A stretch of DNA of 14,275 bases. Origin: an uncultured Dorea sp. GTDB taxonomy: Bacteria; Bacillota; Clostridia; Lachnospirales; Lachnospiraceae. Of this stretch, positions 1-6,855 are shown in pieces. Location: contig CAJTUQ010000051.1 of assembly GCA_910579335.1 (NCBI GenBank), positions 1-14,275 of the forward strand, given 5' to 3'. The translations under genes were made by a program, and so were the position numbers. The notes beneath the pieces were generated by a model. That model saw nothing but the letters and a program-made list of their open reading frames with translations, made no database searches and was not told the DNA's origin. Each line of letters begins with the position of its first letter. The stretch's first letter is position 1.

Positions 1-99
1 GATAACTCTGTTTGAATACTTTAAAATAGCGGATTGTGCGACATGAGGGCTTAAAAAATGGGGAAACTCAAAGTAGACGTTAACAGGAGGATTTAATTT

Positions 100-471
100 A
101 TGAAATTTACGTTTTACCACAACAATATCAATGTTTTTGATTTGGAAAAATCCGTAGCTTTCTATAAAGAAGCTCTCGGATTCACCATTTCCAGAGAAAA
201 GGAGGCCGAAGACGGCAGCTTTAAGCTTGTATTTATGGGCGATAGCACTACTCCTCATCTGCTGGAGCTGACTTGGCTGCGCGATATGGACAGACCCTAC
301 GACTTGGGAGACAACGAATCTCATCTCGCTGTAAAAGTCGACGACATGCAGGCGGCATTTGAGCACCATAAAAAAATGGGCTGCGTTTGTTTTGAAAATA
401 TTGAAATGGGAGTATACTTTATCAACGACCCTGACGGATACTGGACAGAAATCTGTCAGGCCGGCGAATAG
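100..471 (+). CDS. VOC-family (glyoxalase I-like) metalloprotein
   Basis: This is a 123-residue single-domain protein of the vicinal-oxygen-chelate fold, closest in layout to lactoylglutathione lyase. The four positions that bind metal in glyoxalase I are all present: H7 (FYHNNI), E56 (LLELT), H75 (SHLAVKV) and E117 (WTEICQ). The C-terminal signature NDPDGYWTEI is typical of the family. Length matches short bacterial glyoxalases. The ATG is set by a good Shine-Dalgarno, AGGAGG at 86-91. Family knowledge: such enzymes isomerise hemithioacetals of methylglyoxal or act on related small molecules, so the exact substrate cannot be read from sequence. It sits 122 bases upstream of the double-cubane reductase on the same strand. 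Co-transcription is possible but unproven. Confidence 0.85.
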   Translation: MKFTFYHNNINVFDLEKSVAFYKEALGFTISREKEAEDGSFKLVFMGDSTTPHLLELTWLRDMDRPYDLGDNESHLAVKVDDMQAAFEHHKKMGCVCFENIEMGVYFINDPDGYWTEICQAGE

Positions 472-593
472 CATATAGACTTCCTCTATAAACATACACT
501 TTCTATAAATATTTGCGATTGGGCGGTTGAATCAAAAAATGATATCATAAGATTAATTTAACACCAAAAGCAAGAGGAGGTTTATTACAACAC

Positions 594-1745
594 ATGGAAA
601 TCATCAAAAATTTACCGGAAGTATTTGAAGAATTTGCAGAACAGCGGAAAAATTCCTTTTTGGCAGTAAAACAGCTCAAGGATAAAGGCGTACCGGTAGT
701 AGGTGCGTACTGCACATACTTCCCTCAGGAAATCGCCCATGCAATGGGCGCTGCAACCGTAGGTTTGTGCTCCACATCGGACGAAACTATTGCGGTAGCA
801 GAGAGGGACCTGCCAAAAAATCTTTGTCCGCTGATTAAATCCAGTTACGGATTTGCCAAAACAGACAAATGTCCGTTCTTCTATTTTTCAGATGTAGTTG
901 TCGGGGAGACTACCTGTGACGGAAAGAAAAAAATGTACGAATATATGTCTGAGTTTAAAGATGCCTTTTTAATGGAACTTCCCAACTCACAAAGCGAGAA
1001 CGCACTGGCACTCTGGAAGGCAGAAATCATTCGTTTCAAAGAATATTTGGAGAAAAAATTCGACACTGCCATCACGGAGGATGACATCAGAGAAGCCATC
1101 AGGAAGGAAAACAAAGTACGGGCTTCCCTGAAAAAGCTTTATCAGGTTATGCGCCGCGACCCTGCGCCGATTACCGGACATGATTTATTTAAAGTCCTTT
1201 ACGGAAGCACATTTAAATTTGACCGTTCCGTAATACCCGAAGAAGTAGAGGCACTGGTTGAAAAAATCGAAAAAGAATATGAAGCCGGAACAATGCAGGA
1301 AAAAAAGCCCCGCATCCTTGTCACCGGATGCCCCATCGGGGGAGCTACCGAAAAAGTCATCAAAGCAATTGAAGACAACGGCGGCATCGTTGTTACTTAT
1401 GAGAACTGCACCGGCGCAAAATCTATCGACAAACCGGTGGATGAAGAAAATCCGGACGTATATGAAGCTCTTGCAAAACGCTATCTTAACATCGGGTGTT
1501 CCGTCATGACTCCAAACCCGAACCGCCTTACACTTCTCGGCGAATTGATTGATGAATACAAGGTGGACGGCGTCGTGGAGATGACGCTTCAGGCCTGCCA
1601 TACATACAATGTGGAGTCCTTAGCCATCCGTAGATTTGTCAATGAGAAGAAAGGAATCCCGTATCTGAATGTAGAAACTGATTATTCACAGGCGGATATC
1701 GGACAGCTGAATACAAGAATTACCGCATTCATCGAAATGCTGTAA
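594..1745 (+). CDS. Double-cubane-cluster anaerobic reductase (HgdB/YjiM-type, 2-hydroxyacyl-CoA dehydratase superfamily)
   Basis: This 383-residue protein belongs to the 2-hydroxyacyl-CoA dehydratase D-component superfamily, and by length and layout to the stand-alone double-cubane-cluster branch rather than the heterodimeric dehydratases. Visible support: an N-terminal GAYCTYFPQEIAHAMGA block around C40, further cysteines at 59, 78, 93, 108 (GETTCDGKKK), 246 (VTGCPIGG), 272 (ENCTGAK), 302 and 335 (LQACHTYN), and a closing VETDYS motif. A subset of these cysteines should hold the [8Fe-9S] cluster. Known of the family: such enzymes take electrons from an ATP-hydrolysing activator (HgdC/YjiL-like) and reduce poorly reactive small molecules; physiological substrates are mostly unknown. 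No activator gene lies in this window, so it must be encoded elsewhere. The start follows AGAGGAGG at 573-580. A terminator follows at 1814-1854. Confidence 0.85.
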   Translation: MEIIKNLPEVFEEFAEQRKNSFLAVKQLKDKGVPVVGAYCTYFPQEIAHAMGAATVGLCSTSDETIAVAERDLPKNLCPLIKSSYGFAKTDKCPFFYFSDVVVGETTCDGKKKMYEYMSEFKDAFLMELPNSQSENALALWKAEIIRFKEYLEKKFDTAITEDDIREAIRKENKVRASLKKLYQVMRRDPAPITGHDLFKVLYGSTFKFDRSVIPEEVEALVEKIEKEYEAGTMQEKKPRILVTGCPIGGATEKVIKAIEDNGGIVVTYENCTGAKSIDKPVDEENPDVYEALAKRYLNIGCSVMTPNPNRLTLLGELIDEYKVDGVVEMTLQACHTYNVESLAIRRFVNEKKGIPYLNVETDYSQADIGQLNTRITAFIEML

Positions 1746-1813
1746 AAGGGCATTGGATTATAAAACAGTATTGTCCTAAACCAAAATGGCAGCCGCAATA
1801 CAGGCCACAGGAG

Positions 1814-1854
1814 AAAGACGAGTAAGAAGCGATTGTTTTCTACTCGTCTTTTTT
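1814..1854 (+). terminator. Rho-independent terminator after the double-cubane reductase
   Basis: An 11-bp perfect stem (AAAGACGAGTA at 1814-1824 with TACTCGTCTTT at 1841-1851) encloses a 16-base loop and runs into six T at 1849-1854, followed by more T-rich sequence. Orientation suits the plus-strand reductase gene. It also marks the left limit of the AT-rich restriction-modification remnant that comes in from the other strand. Confidence 0.8.
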
Positions 1855-1867
1855 CGTTTTTCTTTTA

Positions 1868-2249
1868 CTATGTATCAACTTTTTTGCTGAGTTGCTCAAA
1901 AATATCCTTGGTGCTTTGCTTCGGAAACTAAAACTACACGCCAATTGCCGGCATCATCTTTCACTTCAATAATACCGCCGTCGGGTTTTATTCTCGCATT
2001 TTCGACAAAAAGTGTTTGTCCTAAATATTTGTCGATTTTTTGCAAAGCAACATTAATCTCCTTTTTCTGCAAATCCTTTCTGTATCGAAAAGTCAGCATA
2101 GGAAATTCGGCCTCAAGCCTTTTCATAACAAACATCGAAGTGCTGTACACTTCCTTATCATGCACTATGGCATCTTCATGAAAAATTGTAAGTGGGCCTT
2201 GCCCCTCTTTTTGCTGTTTCGTCAGACGGTTTGATTGTCCTTTTTTCAT
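1868..2249 (-). pseudogene. EcoRI/RsrI-like restriction endonuclease with internal deletion
   Basis: The intact reading frame (2249 to 1896) gives 117 residues that follow EcoRI almost step by step from the N-terminus: QSNRLT, TFRYRKDL, KKEIN, LGQTLFV, IKPDGGIIEVKDD, WRVVLV and SEAKHQG. The PD-(D/E)xK catalytic set is present: P89-D90, E110 and K112, matching EcoRI D91/E111/K113. It stops at the point where EcoRI (277 residues, from memory) would continue. One base out of frame, 1906-1868 reads DIFEQLSKKVDT and a stop, resembling the EcoRI C-terminus RDLFEQLTSK. So about 150 codons in the middle, including the DNA-recognition elements, are missing and the joint is out of frame. The start has AAAGGAG eight bases upstream. 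It lies 28 bases downstream of the methyltransferase. The product is very unlikely to cut DNA specifically. Confidence 0.9.
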
Positions 2250-2277
2250 AAATTTAACTCCTTTTGAATGATATCAA

Positions 2278-3102
2278 TTATGCTTGGAAAAACTCTTCTA
2301 AATTTTCTACCCGCTTATATTTAGGATTTTGCCCCATACTTTTCATCTGTTCAATATGTCTTTCAAAATAATCTAGAGTGGCTTTATCATTATCACACAA
2401 AAGACAATGCCGGCCTTCGGCAATACATACTCGGCCAACCGTGCCGCTCCCTGCAAAAAAATCAAGAACAATAGAACCGGGATACGAGAGAGCTTTTACA
2501 AAGCGGTCAATTATTTCCACGGGTTTCTGCGTTGGGTGTCCTACACGCTCTTTGCTATTTCCGTTTAGCCTGCCGATTTGCCATACATTTGTTGGGTTTT
2601 TCCCTTTTTTTGTGTTTTCAGGATTCAACCTTTTATCTTTTAAGGCCAACTTCAAATCTTCCTCCGAATATGGTACTCTAACTAAATCCAAATCAAAATA
2701 GTAGTCATTAGATTTTGCTAACCAGATTACTTCCTCGTGTCTATTTGCAAAATACCTATGCGCAGACATACCATTTTTATAGTACCAAATGATTGTGTTA
2801 ATCAGTTTAAACTTTGTATTATGTCTAACATATTGTATTATGTCAATCAAGTCACCCGATTTTATATCGCGAAACTGTATGCCTCCAAAAATTACCATGC
2901 TACCATTTTTTGACAAAACCCTATATGCCTCCTTAATCCATCTTGAAGCCCACTCTATATAGTTATCATAAATATCCCAACCTGCAAGTTCAAGATTATA
3001 AGGCGGGTCAATGCAGATTAGCTGTACAGACTCGTCCGGCAGTTGCTTCAAAAAGTCATAACAATCCATTATATTGAGTGAAAGTTTTATTTCATCAGGC
3101 AT
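2278..3102 (-). CDS. Type II DNA adenine methyltransferase, beta class, M.RsrI-like (predicted GAATTC)
   Basis: This 274-residue open frame is an amino (N6-adenine) methyltransferase with the beta-class motif order: catalytic DPPY at 32-35 (IDPPYN), then the SAM-binding FxGxG block DFFAGSG at 214-220, preceded by HPTQKP at 189-194. Central blocks GMSAHRYFANRHEE, KDKRLNPE and NPTNVWQIGRLNGNS match M.RsrI as I remember it. RsrI is an EcoRI isoschizomer, and the neighbouring EcoRI-like remnant independently points to GAATTC. The ATG at 3102 has no Shine-Dalgarno, and homologues start some 45 residues before the DPPY region; the missing N-terminus lies just upstream in another frame (separate entry). 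All catalytic motifs remain, so a product started at 3102 could be active. The pair is AT-richer than its neighbours, which suggests horizontal acquisition. Confidence 0.9.
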   Translation of the reverse strand: MPDEIKLSLNIMDCYDFLKQLPDESVQLICIDPPYNLELAGWDIYDNYIEWASRWIKEAYRVLSKNGSMVIFGGIQFRDIKSGDLIDIIQYVRHNTKFKLINTIIWYYKNGMSAHRYFANRHEEVIWLAKSNDYYFDLDLVRVPYSEEDLKLALKDKRLNPENTKKGKNPTNVWQIGRLNGNSKERVGHPTQKPVEIIDRFVKALSYPGSIVLDFFAGSGTVGRVCIAEGRHCLLCDNDKATLDYFERHIEQMKSMGQNPKYKRVENLEEFFQA

Positions 3103-3203
3103 TTCAAAGTCATCTGATGTTTTTTCTTCATGTTGTTCTCTTTGCGCATTTTGTTCAACGACATTAAAGCGTGATTACTATGTGACTTGTTGTGTATAGC
3201 CAT
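3087..3203 (-). pseudogene. Frameshifted N-terminal part of the M.RsrI-like methyltransferase
   Basis: From ATG at 3203 a 38-codon frame begins MAIHNKSHSNHALMSLNK and reaches MKKK before running out of frame at a run of six A (minus strand; T at 3120-3125). M.RsrI, from memory, begins MANRSHHNAGHRAMNALRK, a clear resemblance. Adding one A would join this frame to the downstream one as ...NNMKKK-TSDDFE-MPDEIK..., giving about 308 residues against 319 in M.RsrI. AGAGG (plus-strand 3213-3217) lies nine bases before this ATG, the only convincing ribosome binding site for the gene. In the actual frame translation ends at TAA (3087-3089), 13 bases past the ATG at 3102, so terminating ribosomes might restart there. 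A sequencing error in the homopolymer is the main alternative. Confidence 0.75.
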
Positions 3204-3410
3204 ACATTTATACCTCTACTTTTCGTTATTTACTATCATTGCATCTGCAGATATATCTATAGCATAATCCGGTTCGCAATTGAATGAAGTGGATTTTTTC
3301 ACAAAGCTCTCCATTGAAAAATGTAGAAACGGTATAGTCCACAAACTATGCCGTTTCCCGAAAACAATCTTATGTTGTCTGATTCTTTTTGCCTATAAAT
3401 ATTTCAGTCT
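3204..3410. other. AT-rich intergenic stretch between methyltransferase and lipoprotein genes
   Basis: About 200 bases without a supported gene. It holds the hairpin at 3326-3357 and, on the minus strand, a 32-codon frame (ATG at 3314, stop at 3216-3218) whose stop overlaps the methyltransferase ribosome binding site. That frame lacks a ribosome binding site of its own and I do not call it a gene. A promoter for the methyltransferase should lie here, but I could not pick out a good -35/-10 pair. Confidence 0.5.
3326..3357 (-). terminator. Hairpin downstream of the lipoprotein gene, possible terminator
   Basis: GAAACGG and ATAGT at 3326-3338 pair with ACTAT and CCGTTTC at 3345-3357 around a six-base loop, with one non-Watson-Crick position (3333/3350). 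On the minus strand it is followed, after a few bases, by ATTTTTC, a modest U-tract. It lies about 55 bases past the lipoprotein stop, so it probably ends the cyuA-DUF362-lipoprotein transcript. The spacing of the U-tract makes this less than certain. Confidence 0.5.
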
Positions 3411-4229
3411 CTACCACAGTTCCATCTTCAGTTCTTTATCGTCTGTCTCTGTAAATTCTGCAGTAGTCTTTGCCTCGACCGGAATTACTAGGATTGCTTT
3501 TTTCAGCTCTCCGGCGGCGGAAATCTCCTGACGGGTAAGAACGCCTTCCTCATTCACGGTACTGGAAAGCCTTATCTCCTCTATCTCATGGGAAACATCT
3601 TCCAAAACCGTATCCTCCGCTCCCATCTCCTTCATCAGCTTCGCAGCATAATCCGCGGCAATATAAGACGGCAGGCCATAAGAATACACTTTTTCCTTCC
3701 CTGATTGCTCTACGCTGATATCCTCTATTTTATCAGAGGACTCTATTACCATCTTCGTAATATCCGTTACTATTCCCAGCACCTCTTCCGGCGCTTTTTC
3801 CTGTTTATATTTCTTCTTTCCGTCATCCAGATAATAACATCCGTCTTTATAATAGGACTTGGAGACCATGTCCCCCGGACTTATCCGTGTCTCCATCGCC
3901 ATCTGAAGGTTCTGTGCGCCGTCACTTTGCACGACATGGATCTGAGACTCTGCGCCAAATTCCCCGTTGATTGTCTTTCCTCCAAGCTTAAGGCTCGCTT
4001 TTGTATCTGCTTTAAAGGAGGCAAGCTTTGATGTCTTCTCCATCGCCTCTGCAATAATCTCATGATCCGCACGGGTGTCTCCGTCATTGTCCGCAGCGCT
4101 TTTATCCTTCTCTTTCGCTTCATCCGACGTGGATTTTTTCGTTTCCTGCTTTTCACCCTCCTTTTTGCCGCACCCAAAACAAAGCGTCAGGCAAAGAAGA
4201 AATAGTATCAAAAGTTTTACTGCTTTCAT
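3411..4229 (-). CDS. Putative surface lipoprotein of unknown function
   Basis: This 272-residue protein starts with a lipoprotein signal peptide: a positive N-terminus (MKAVK), a hydrophobic core (LLILFLLCLTL) and a lipobox ending in C20 (CFGC), the predicted lipidation site. A charged, low-complexity linker rich in K, E, D and S (about 22-55) follows, and then a folded region with alternating beta-like segments (KADTKASLKLGGKTING, QNLQMAMETRI, SYYKDGCYYLDDGKKKYK). This resembles the clostridial lipoproteins that carry a LolA/LppX-like or DUF6612-type domain, but I cannot assign the family firmly. The ATG follows a GGTAGGAT ribosome binding site. It begins eight bases after the DUF362 gene ends, so the two are very likely co-transcribed. 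Its partner and substrate are unknown. Confidence 0.75.
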   Translation of the reverse strand: MKAVKLLILFLLCLTLCFGCGKKEGEKQETKKSTSDEAKEKDKSAADNDGDTRADHEIIAEAMEKTSKLASFKADTKASLKLGGKTINGEFGAESQIHVVQSDGAQNLQMAMETRISPGDMVSKSYYKDGCYYLDDGKKKYKQEKAPEEVLGIVTDITKMVIESSDKIEDISVEQSGKEKVYSYGLPSYIAADYAAKLMKEMGAEDTVLEDVSHEIEEIRLSSTVNEEGVLTRQEISAAGELKKAILVIPVEAKTTAEFTETDDKELKMELW

Positions 4230-4237
4230 ATTACATC

Positions 4238-5368
4238 CTACCTTATCGTGACTATTTCATATTCCCTGTTTCCAAGACCGATTTTTTCCGCATGGTCAAG
4301 GCATGTTTTATACTCCGAATTAACGGTGGTATTTTCAAAATGGTCATGGTGGTCACAGAAGTCCGCCCGTTTCATATTGTCCATAAGCTGGCTGTTCGGT
4401 AGAGGCTCCGCCTTGAGACAGGCGTCTACGCACGCCTGGTCGAGCGCCAACGGGTCAAACGATGCAAACATACCGATATTCGGAAGGATTGGTGCATCAT
4501 TCTCCGCATGGCAGTCACAGTTCGGAGACACGTCCACAATCAAAGACATGTGGAAATGAGGACGGCCGTCCACCACTGCCTTCGTATACTCTGCCATACG
4601 GCAGTTGAGTACCTTCGTAGCCGCATCATCCAAAAAATTAATGGCGTCAAAATTACATGCGCCGATACAACGTCCGCAGCCCACGCAATTTTCTAAGTCT
4701 ATCTGCATTTTCTTTGTCTCTTCATTAAACACCAGCCCCTTATTTGCACATTCTCTCATGCACAGGCGGCAGCCCCGGCAAAGCTCCTCGTTAACAGACG
4801 GCTTTCCATTCCTGTGCTGCTCCTTTTTCCCGGCGCGTGAGCCGCACCCCATGCCGATATTTTTAATTGCCCCTCCGAATCCTGTCATCTCATGTCCCTT
4901 AAAATGAGATAGGCTGAGAAAGACGTCCGCATCCATAACAGCACGCCCGATTTTTGCTTTTTCTATGTATTCGCCGCCCTGCACGGGAACCTCAATATCA
5001 TCGGTTCCCTTCAGGCCATCTCCTATGAGTATCGGACATCCTACCGTCATCGGTGTAAAACCGTTTTCCCATGCACAGTAAAGATGCTCCAGCGCATTCT
5101 TACGGCTTCCCGGATAAAGCGTATTACAGTCTGTAAGGAAGGGCTTTCCGCCGAGCTCCTTTACCACATCTGCAACCGCCTTCGCATAGTTAGGTCTTAA
5201 AAAACTGATATTGCCAAGCTCTCCAAAGTGCATCTTGATTGCCACGAATTTATTGTCCATATCAATCTCTCCGATGCCTGCCGCTTTGATAAGCCGCTTA
5301 AACTTTGTCGGGAGTCCTTCCCCGATTTTTGCCCTGAAATCTGTATAATATACCTTTGATTTTCCCAT
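4238..5368 (-). CDS. DUF362 protein with two 4Fe-4S ferredoxin motifs
   Basis: This 376-residue protein begins with a DUF362 region (KVYYTDFR, FVAIKMHFGELGN, GGKPFLTDCNTLYPGSRKNA, SLSHFKGHEMTGFGGAIKNIGMGCGSR). A bacterial ferredoxin module follows, with two CxxCxxCxxxC motifs: C197-C200-C203-C207 and C228-C231-C234-C238. A further cysteine/histidine-rich part includes PNCDCHAEND and DHHDHFE. Family knowledge: DUF362/ferredoxin proteins are common in anaerobes and presumed to be redox proteins; no reaction is established. The start at 5368 is chosen because GAGGAG lies about ten bases upstream. A GTG at 5413 would overlap the cyuA stop but has no ribosome binding site. It sits 44 bases after cyuA, so it may supply electrons or maturation for the neighbouring cluster enzyme; that role is inference. 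Confidence 0.85.
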   Translation of the reverse strand: MGKSKVYYTDFRAKIGEGLPTKFKRLIKAAGIGEIDMDNKFVAIKMHFGELGNISFLRPNYAKAVADVVKELGGKPFLTDCNTLYPGSRKNALEHLYCAWENGFTPMTVGCPILIGDGLKGTDDIEVPVQGGEYIEKAKIGRAVMDADVFLSLSHFKGHEMTGFGGAIKNIGMGCGSRAGKKEQHRNGKPSVNEELCRGCRLCMRECANKGLVFNEETKKMQIDLENCVGCGRCIGACNFDAINFLDDAATKVLNCRMAEYTKAVVDGRPHFHMSLIVDVSPNCDCHAENDAPILPNIGMFASFDPLALDQACVDACLKAEPLPNSQLMDNMKRADFCDHHDHFENTTVNSEYKTCLDHAEKIGLGNREYEIVTIR

Positions 5369-5412
5369 ATTCTTTGTTCTCCTCTTCTTTAAATATTTAT
5401 GATGAAGGCACA

Positions 5413-6690
5413 CTAATCATTAATCATCATTTTTATGATTTCCTCATTTGTCTCCTTCATTCCATCCTTGCCAAGCCGCCCGATATTGTGTATGGTCGCC
5501 TCTACGCCTTTTGTCACGATACCGTCCCCCGCATAGAACTGCTGTCCCCTGAGGAACATATTATACCCTAAAATGCCGGCGTCTACAGACGCTGCAATCT
5601 TTGCCGCACAGGAAGCTTTCGCTCCGTCGCATACCATGCCGGACACGATTGCCAGCGCATTTACTACCGTATGTACCACTTCCTCGTATCCGCCTCCGCA
5701 AAGATACGCAATTCCGGCTCCTGCCGCCGCTCCCGCACTGACTGCGCCGCAGTATGCGGAAAGTCTTCCGATACCCGTCTTCTGATGAATTGCCGTCAGA
5801 TTCGCTAATGCCAGCGCACGGTATGTTTTTTCTTCCCCGGATTTAAATTCCTTTGCATATTCCAGTATCGGCAGAGAACAAGTCATTCCCTGATTGCCGC
5901 TCCCCGCATTGATAATCACCGGAAGCTCGCACCCATTCATCCTGGCATCAGAACCTGCCGCCGCTCTTGCCTTAGCTCTCGTACGGACATCATTCCCGTA
6001 AGTGTCTAACAGCACGCTTCCGATGTTTGCGCCATAGTCTCCTCGAAGCCCTTCGTCCGCAATCGCTGTGTTATATTCAATCTGCCGGCCTATCACTTCT
6101 TTAATATCTGAAATATCTACCGTGTTTATAAAATCCCAGATATCTTCCATATTAAGGAGCGAGCGGTCTGTAAGCCCCTCTTCCGTCTCTCCTTCCACCG
6201 GGATATCAAGAAGCTTCTCCCCGTCCTTTTCAATAAGAACAATATTGGTATGATAATTTGCTATTCTTACTTTCGCATAAGAGCCGCCCTTTTTTACCTC
6301 AACAATAATGTCAAATGTAACCCCGTTGTCCACATGCTCTACGGTAATCGGCACTCTCTTTAAGAACTCCGCCATCCGCACCGTCTCCTCCTCGGAAACC
6401 TCAGCAATGACCTCCAGCTCCTTTTCCGCCTTCCCTGCGATAATCCCGGCCGTTGCTGCTGCGGGAATCCCCTTTAAGTGATTCGTATTCGGCACGATTA
6501 CACTCTTCACGTTCTTAATAATACTTCCGCTTGCACCAATGTCGACGCCATCAGGCAGCTCTCCCAGCACCTCTCTCGCCTTCGCTGCAGCATAGGCAAG
6601 CGCTATCGGCTCCGTGCATCCCATTGCAGGCACAAGCTCCTCCTCTAGAATCTGGATATATGCCTTGTATTTCTCATTTGTCTTTTCCAT
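5413..6690 (-). CDS. cyuA: L-cysteine desulfidase / L-serine deaminase family (CyuA, UPF0597)
   Basis: This 425-residue protein belongs to the CyuA/CdsB (UPF0597) family, related to the alpha subunit of iron-sulfur L-serine dehydratase. Visible signatures: VPAMGCTEPIALAYAAAKAR near the N-terminus with C25, GSGNQGMTCSLP (C271), GRLSAYCGAVSAGAAAGAG (C314) and VCDGAKASCAAK (C354, C361). In the family, cysteines of this kind bind a catalytic [4Fe-4S] cluster that removes sulfide (cysteine to pyruvate, ammonia and sulfide) or water from serine. Sequence alone does not separate the two activities. Length is normal. The ATG follows AAGGAGAGG, and a good promoter lies at 6734-6762. It is first in an apparent operon with the DUF362 protein and the lipoprotein. 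Confidence 0.88.
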   Translation of the reverse strand: MEKTNEKYKAYIQILEEELVPAMGCTEPIALAYAAAKAREVLGELPDGVDIGASGSIIKNVKSVIVPNTNHLKGIPAAATAGIIAGKAEKELEVIAEVSEEETVRMAEFLKRVPITVEHVDNGVTFDIIVEVKKGGSYAKVRIANYHTNIVLIEKDGEKLLDIPVEGETEEGLTDRSLLNMEDIWDFINTVDISDIKEVIGRQIEYNTAIADEGLRGDYGANIGSVLLDTYGNDVRTRAKARAAAGSDARMNGCELPVIINAGSGNQGMTCSLPILEYAKEFKSGEEKTYRALALANLTAIHQKTGIGRLSAYCGAVSAGAAAGAGIAYLCGGGYEEVVHTVVNALAIVSGMVCDGAKASCAAKIAASVDAGILGYNMFLRGQQFYAGDGIVTKGVEATIHNIGRLGKDGMKETNEEIIKMMIND

Positions 6691-6733
6691 TAAACCTCTC
6701 CTTTATCTAAAATATTGTACATTCCCTGTCCCT

Positions 6734-6762
6734 ATTATAAGAAAACACTGCGAATGTTGCAA
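6734..6762 (-). promoter_or_regulatory. Sigma-A-type promoter of the cyuA operon
   Basis: Read on the minus strand, TTGCAA (6757-6762) is followed by a 17-base spacer and a perfect TATAAT (6739-6734), about 45 bases upstream of the cyuA ATG. I see no obvious operator. It faces away from the murI promoter in the same intergenic region. Confidence 0.7.
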
Positions 6763-6791
6763 TATATTTGTCATTATTATCATCTTAACGC

Positions 6792-6820
6792 TTGAAAACA
6801 TTCAACTATAACGCTACAAT
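6792..6820 (+). promoter_or_regulatory. Sigma-A-type promoter of murI
   Basis: TTGAAA (6792-6797), a 17-base spacer and TACAAT (6815-6820) form a near-consensus promoter 35 bases before the murI start. The two divergent promoters are separated by about 30 bases between their -35 boxes. Confidence 0.7.
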
Positions 6821-6855
6821 GAAATTCGGAAGAAAAGAAATAAGGAGATTTTATT

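Noticed and set aside
2..46. Possible 3' end of a gene: one plus-strand frame is open from the window start to TGA at 44-46.
   Set aside because: Only 14 codons with no recognisable motif; chance cannot be excluded.
1185..1601. Long antisense frame (138 codons) within the double-cubane reductase.
   Set aside because: Shadow of a clearly conserved plus-strand gene; rich in F and C with no family signature.
3114..3131. Programmed -1 ribosomal frameshift at the A-run of the methyltransferase (A AAA AAC type).
   Set aside because: The heptamer is not in the right phase: the reading is AAG AAA AAA CAT, so the slippery codons would be G AAA AAA. A mutation, slippage of the polymerase or restart are better explanations, though not excluded by experiment.
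1746..3410. Mobile-element origin of the restriction-modification segment (insertion sequence, transposon ends, attachment sites).
   Set aside because: I saw no transposase or integrase fragments and no convincing terminal repeats or target duplications at the edges.
3280..3531. Plus-strand 83-codon frame overlapping the intergenic region and the lipoprotein end.
   Set aside because: Its second half is antisense to the lipoprotein, it has no ribosome binding site, and the product shows no domain.
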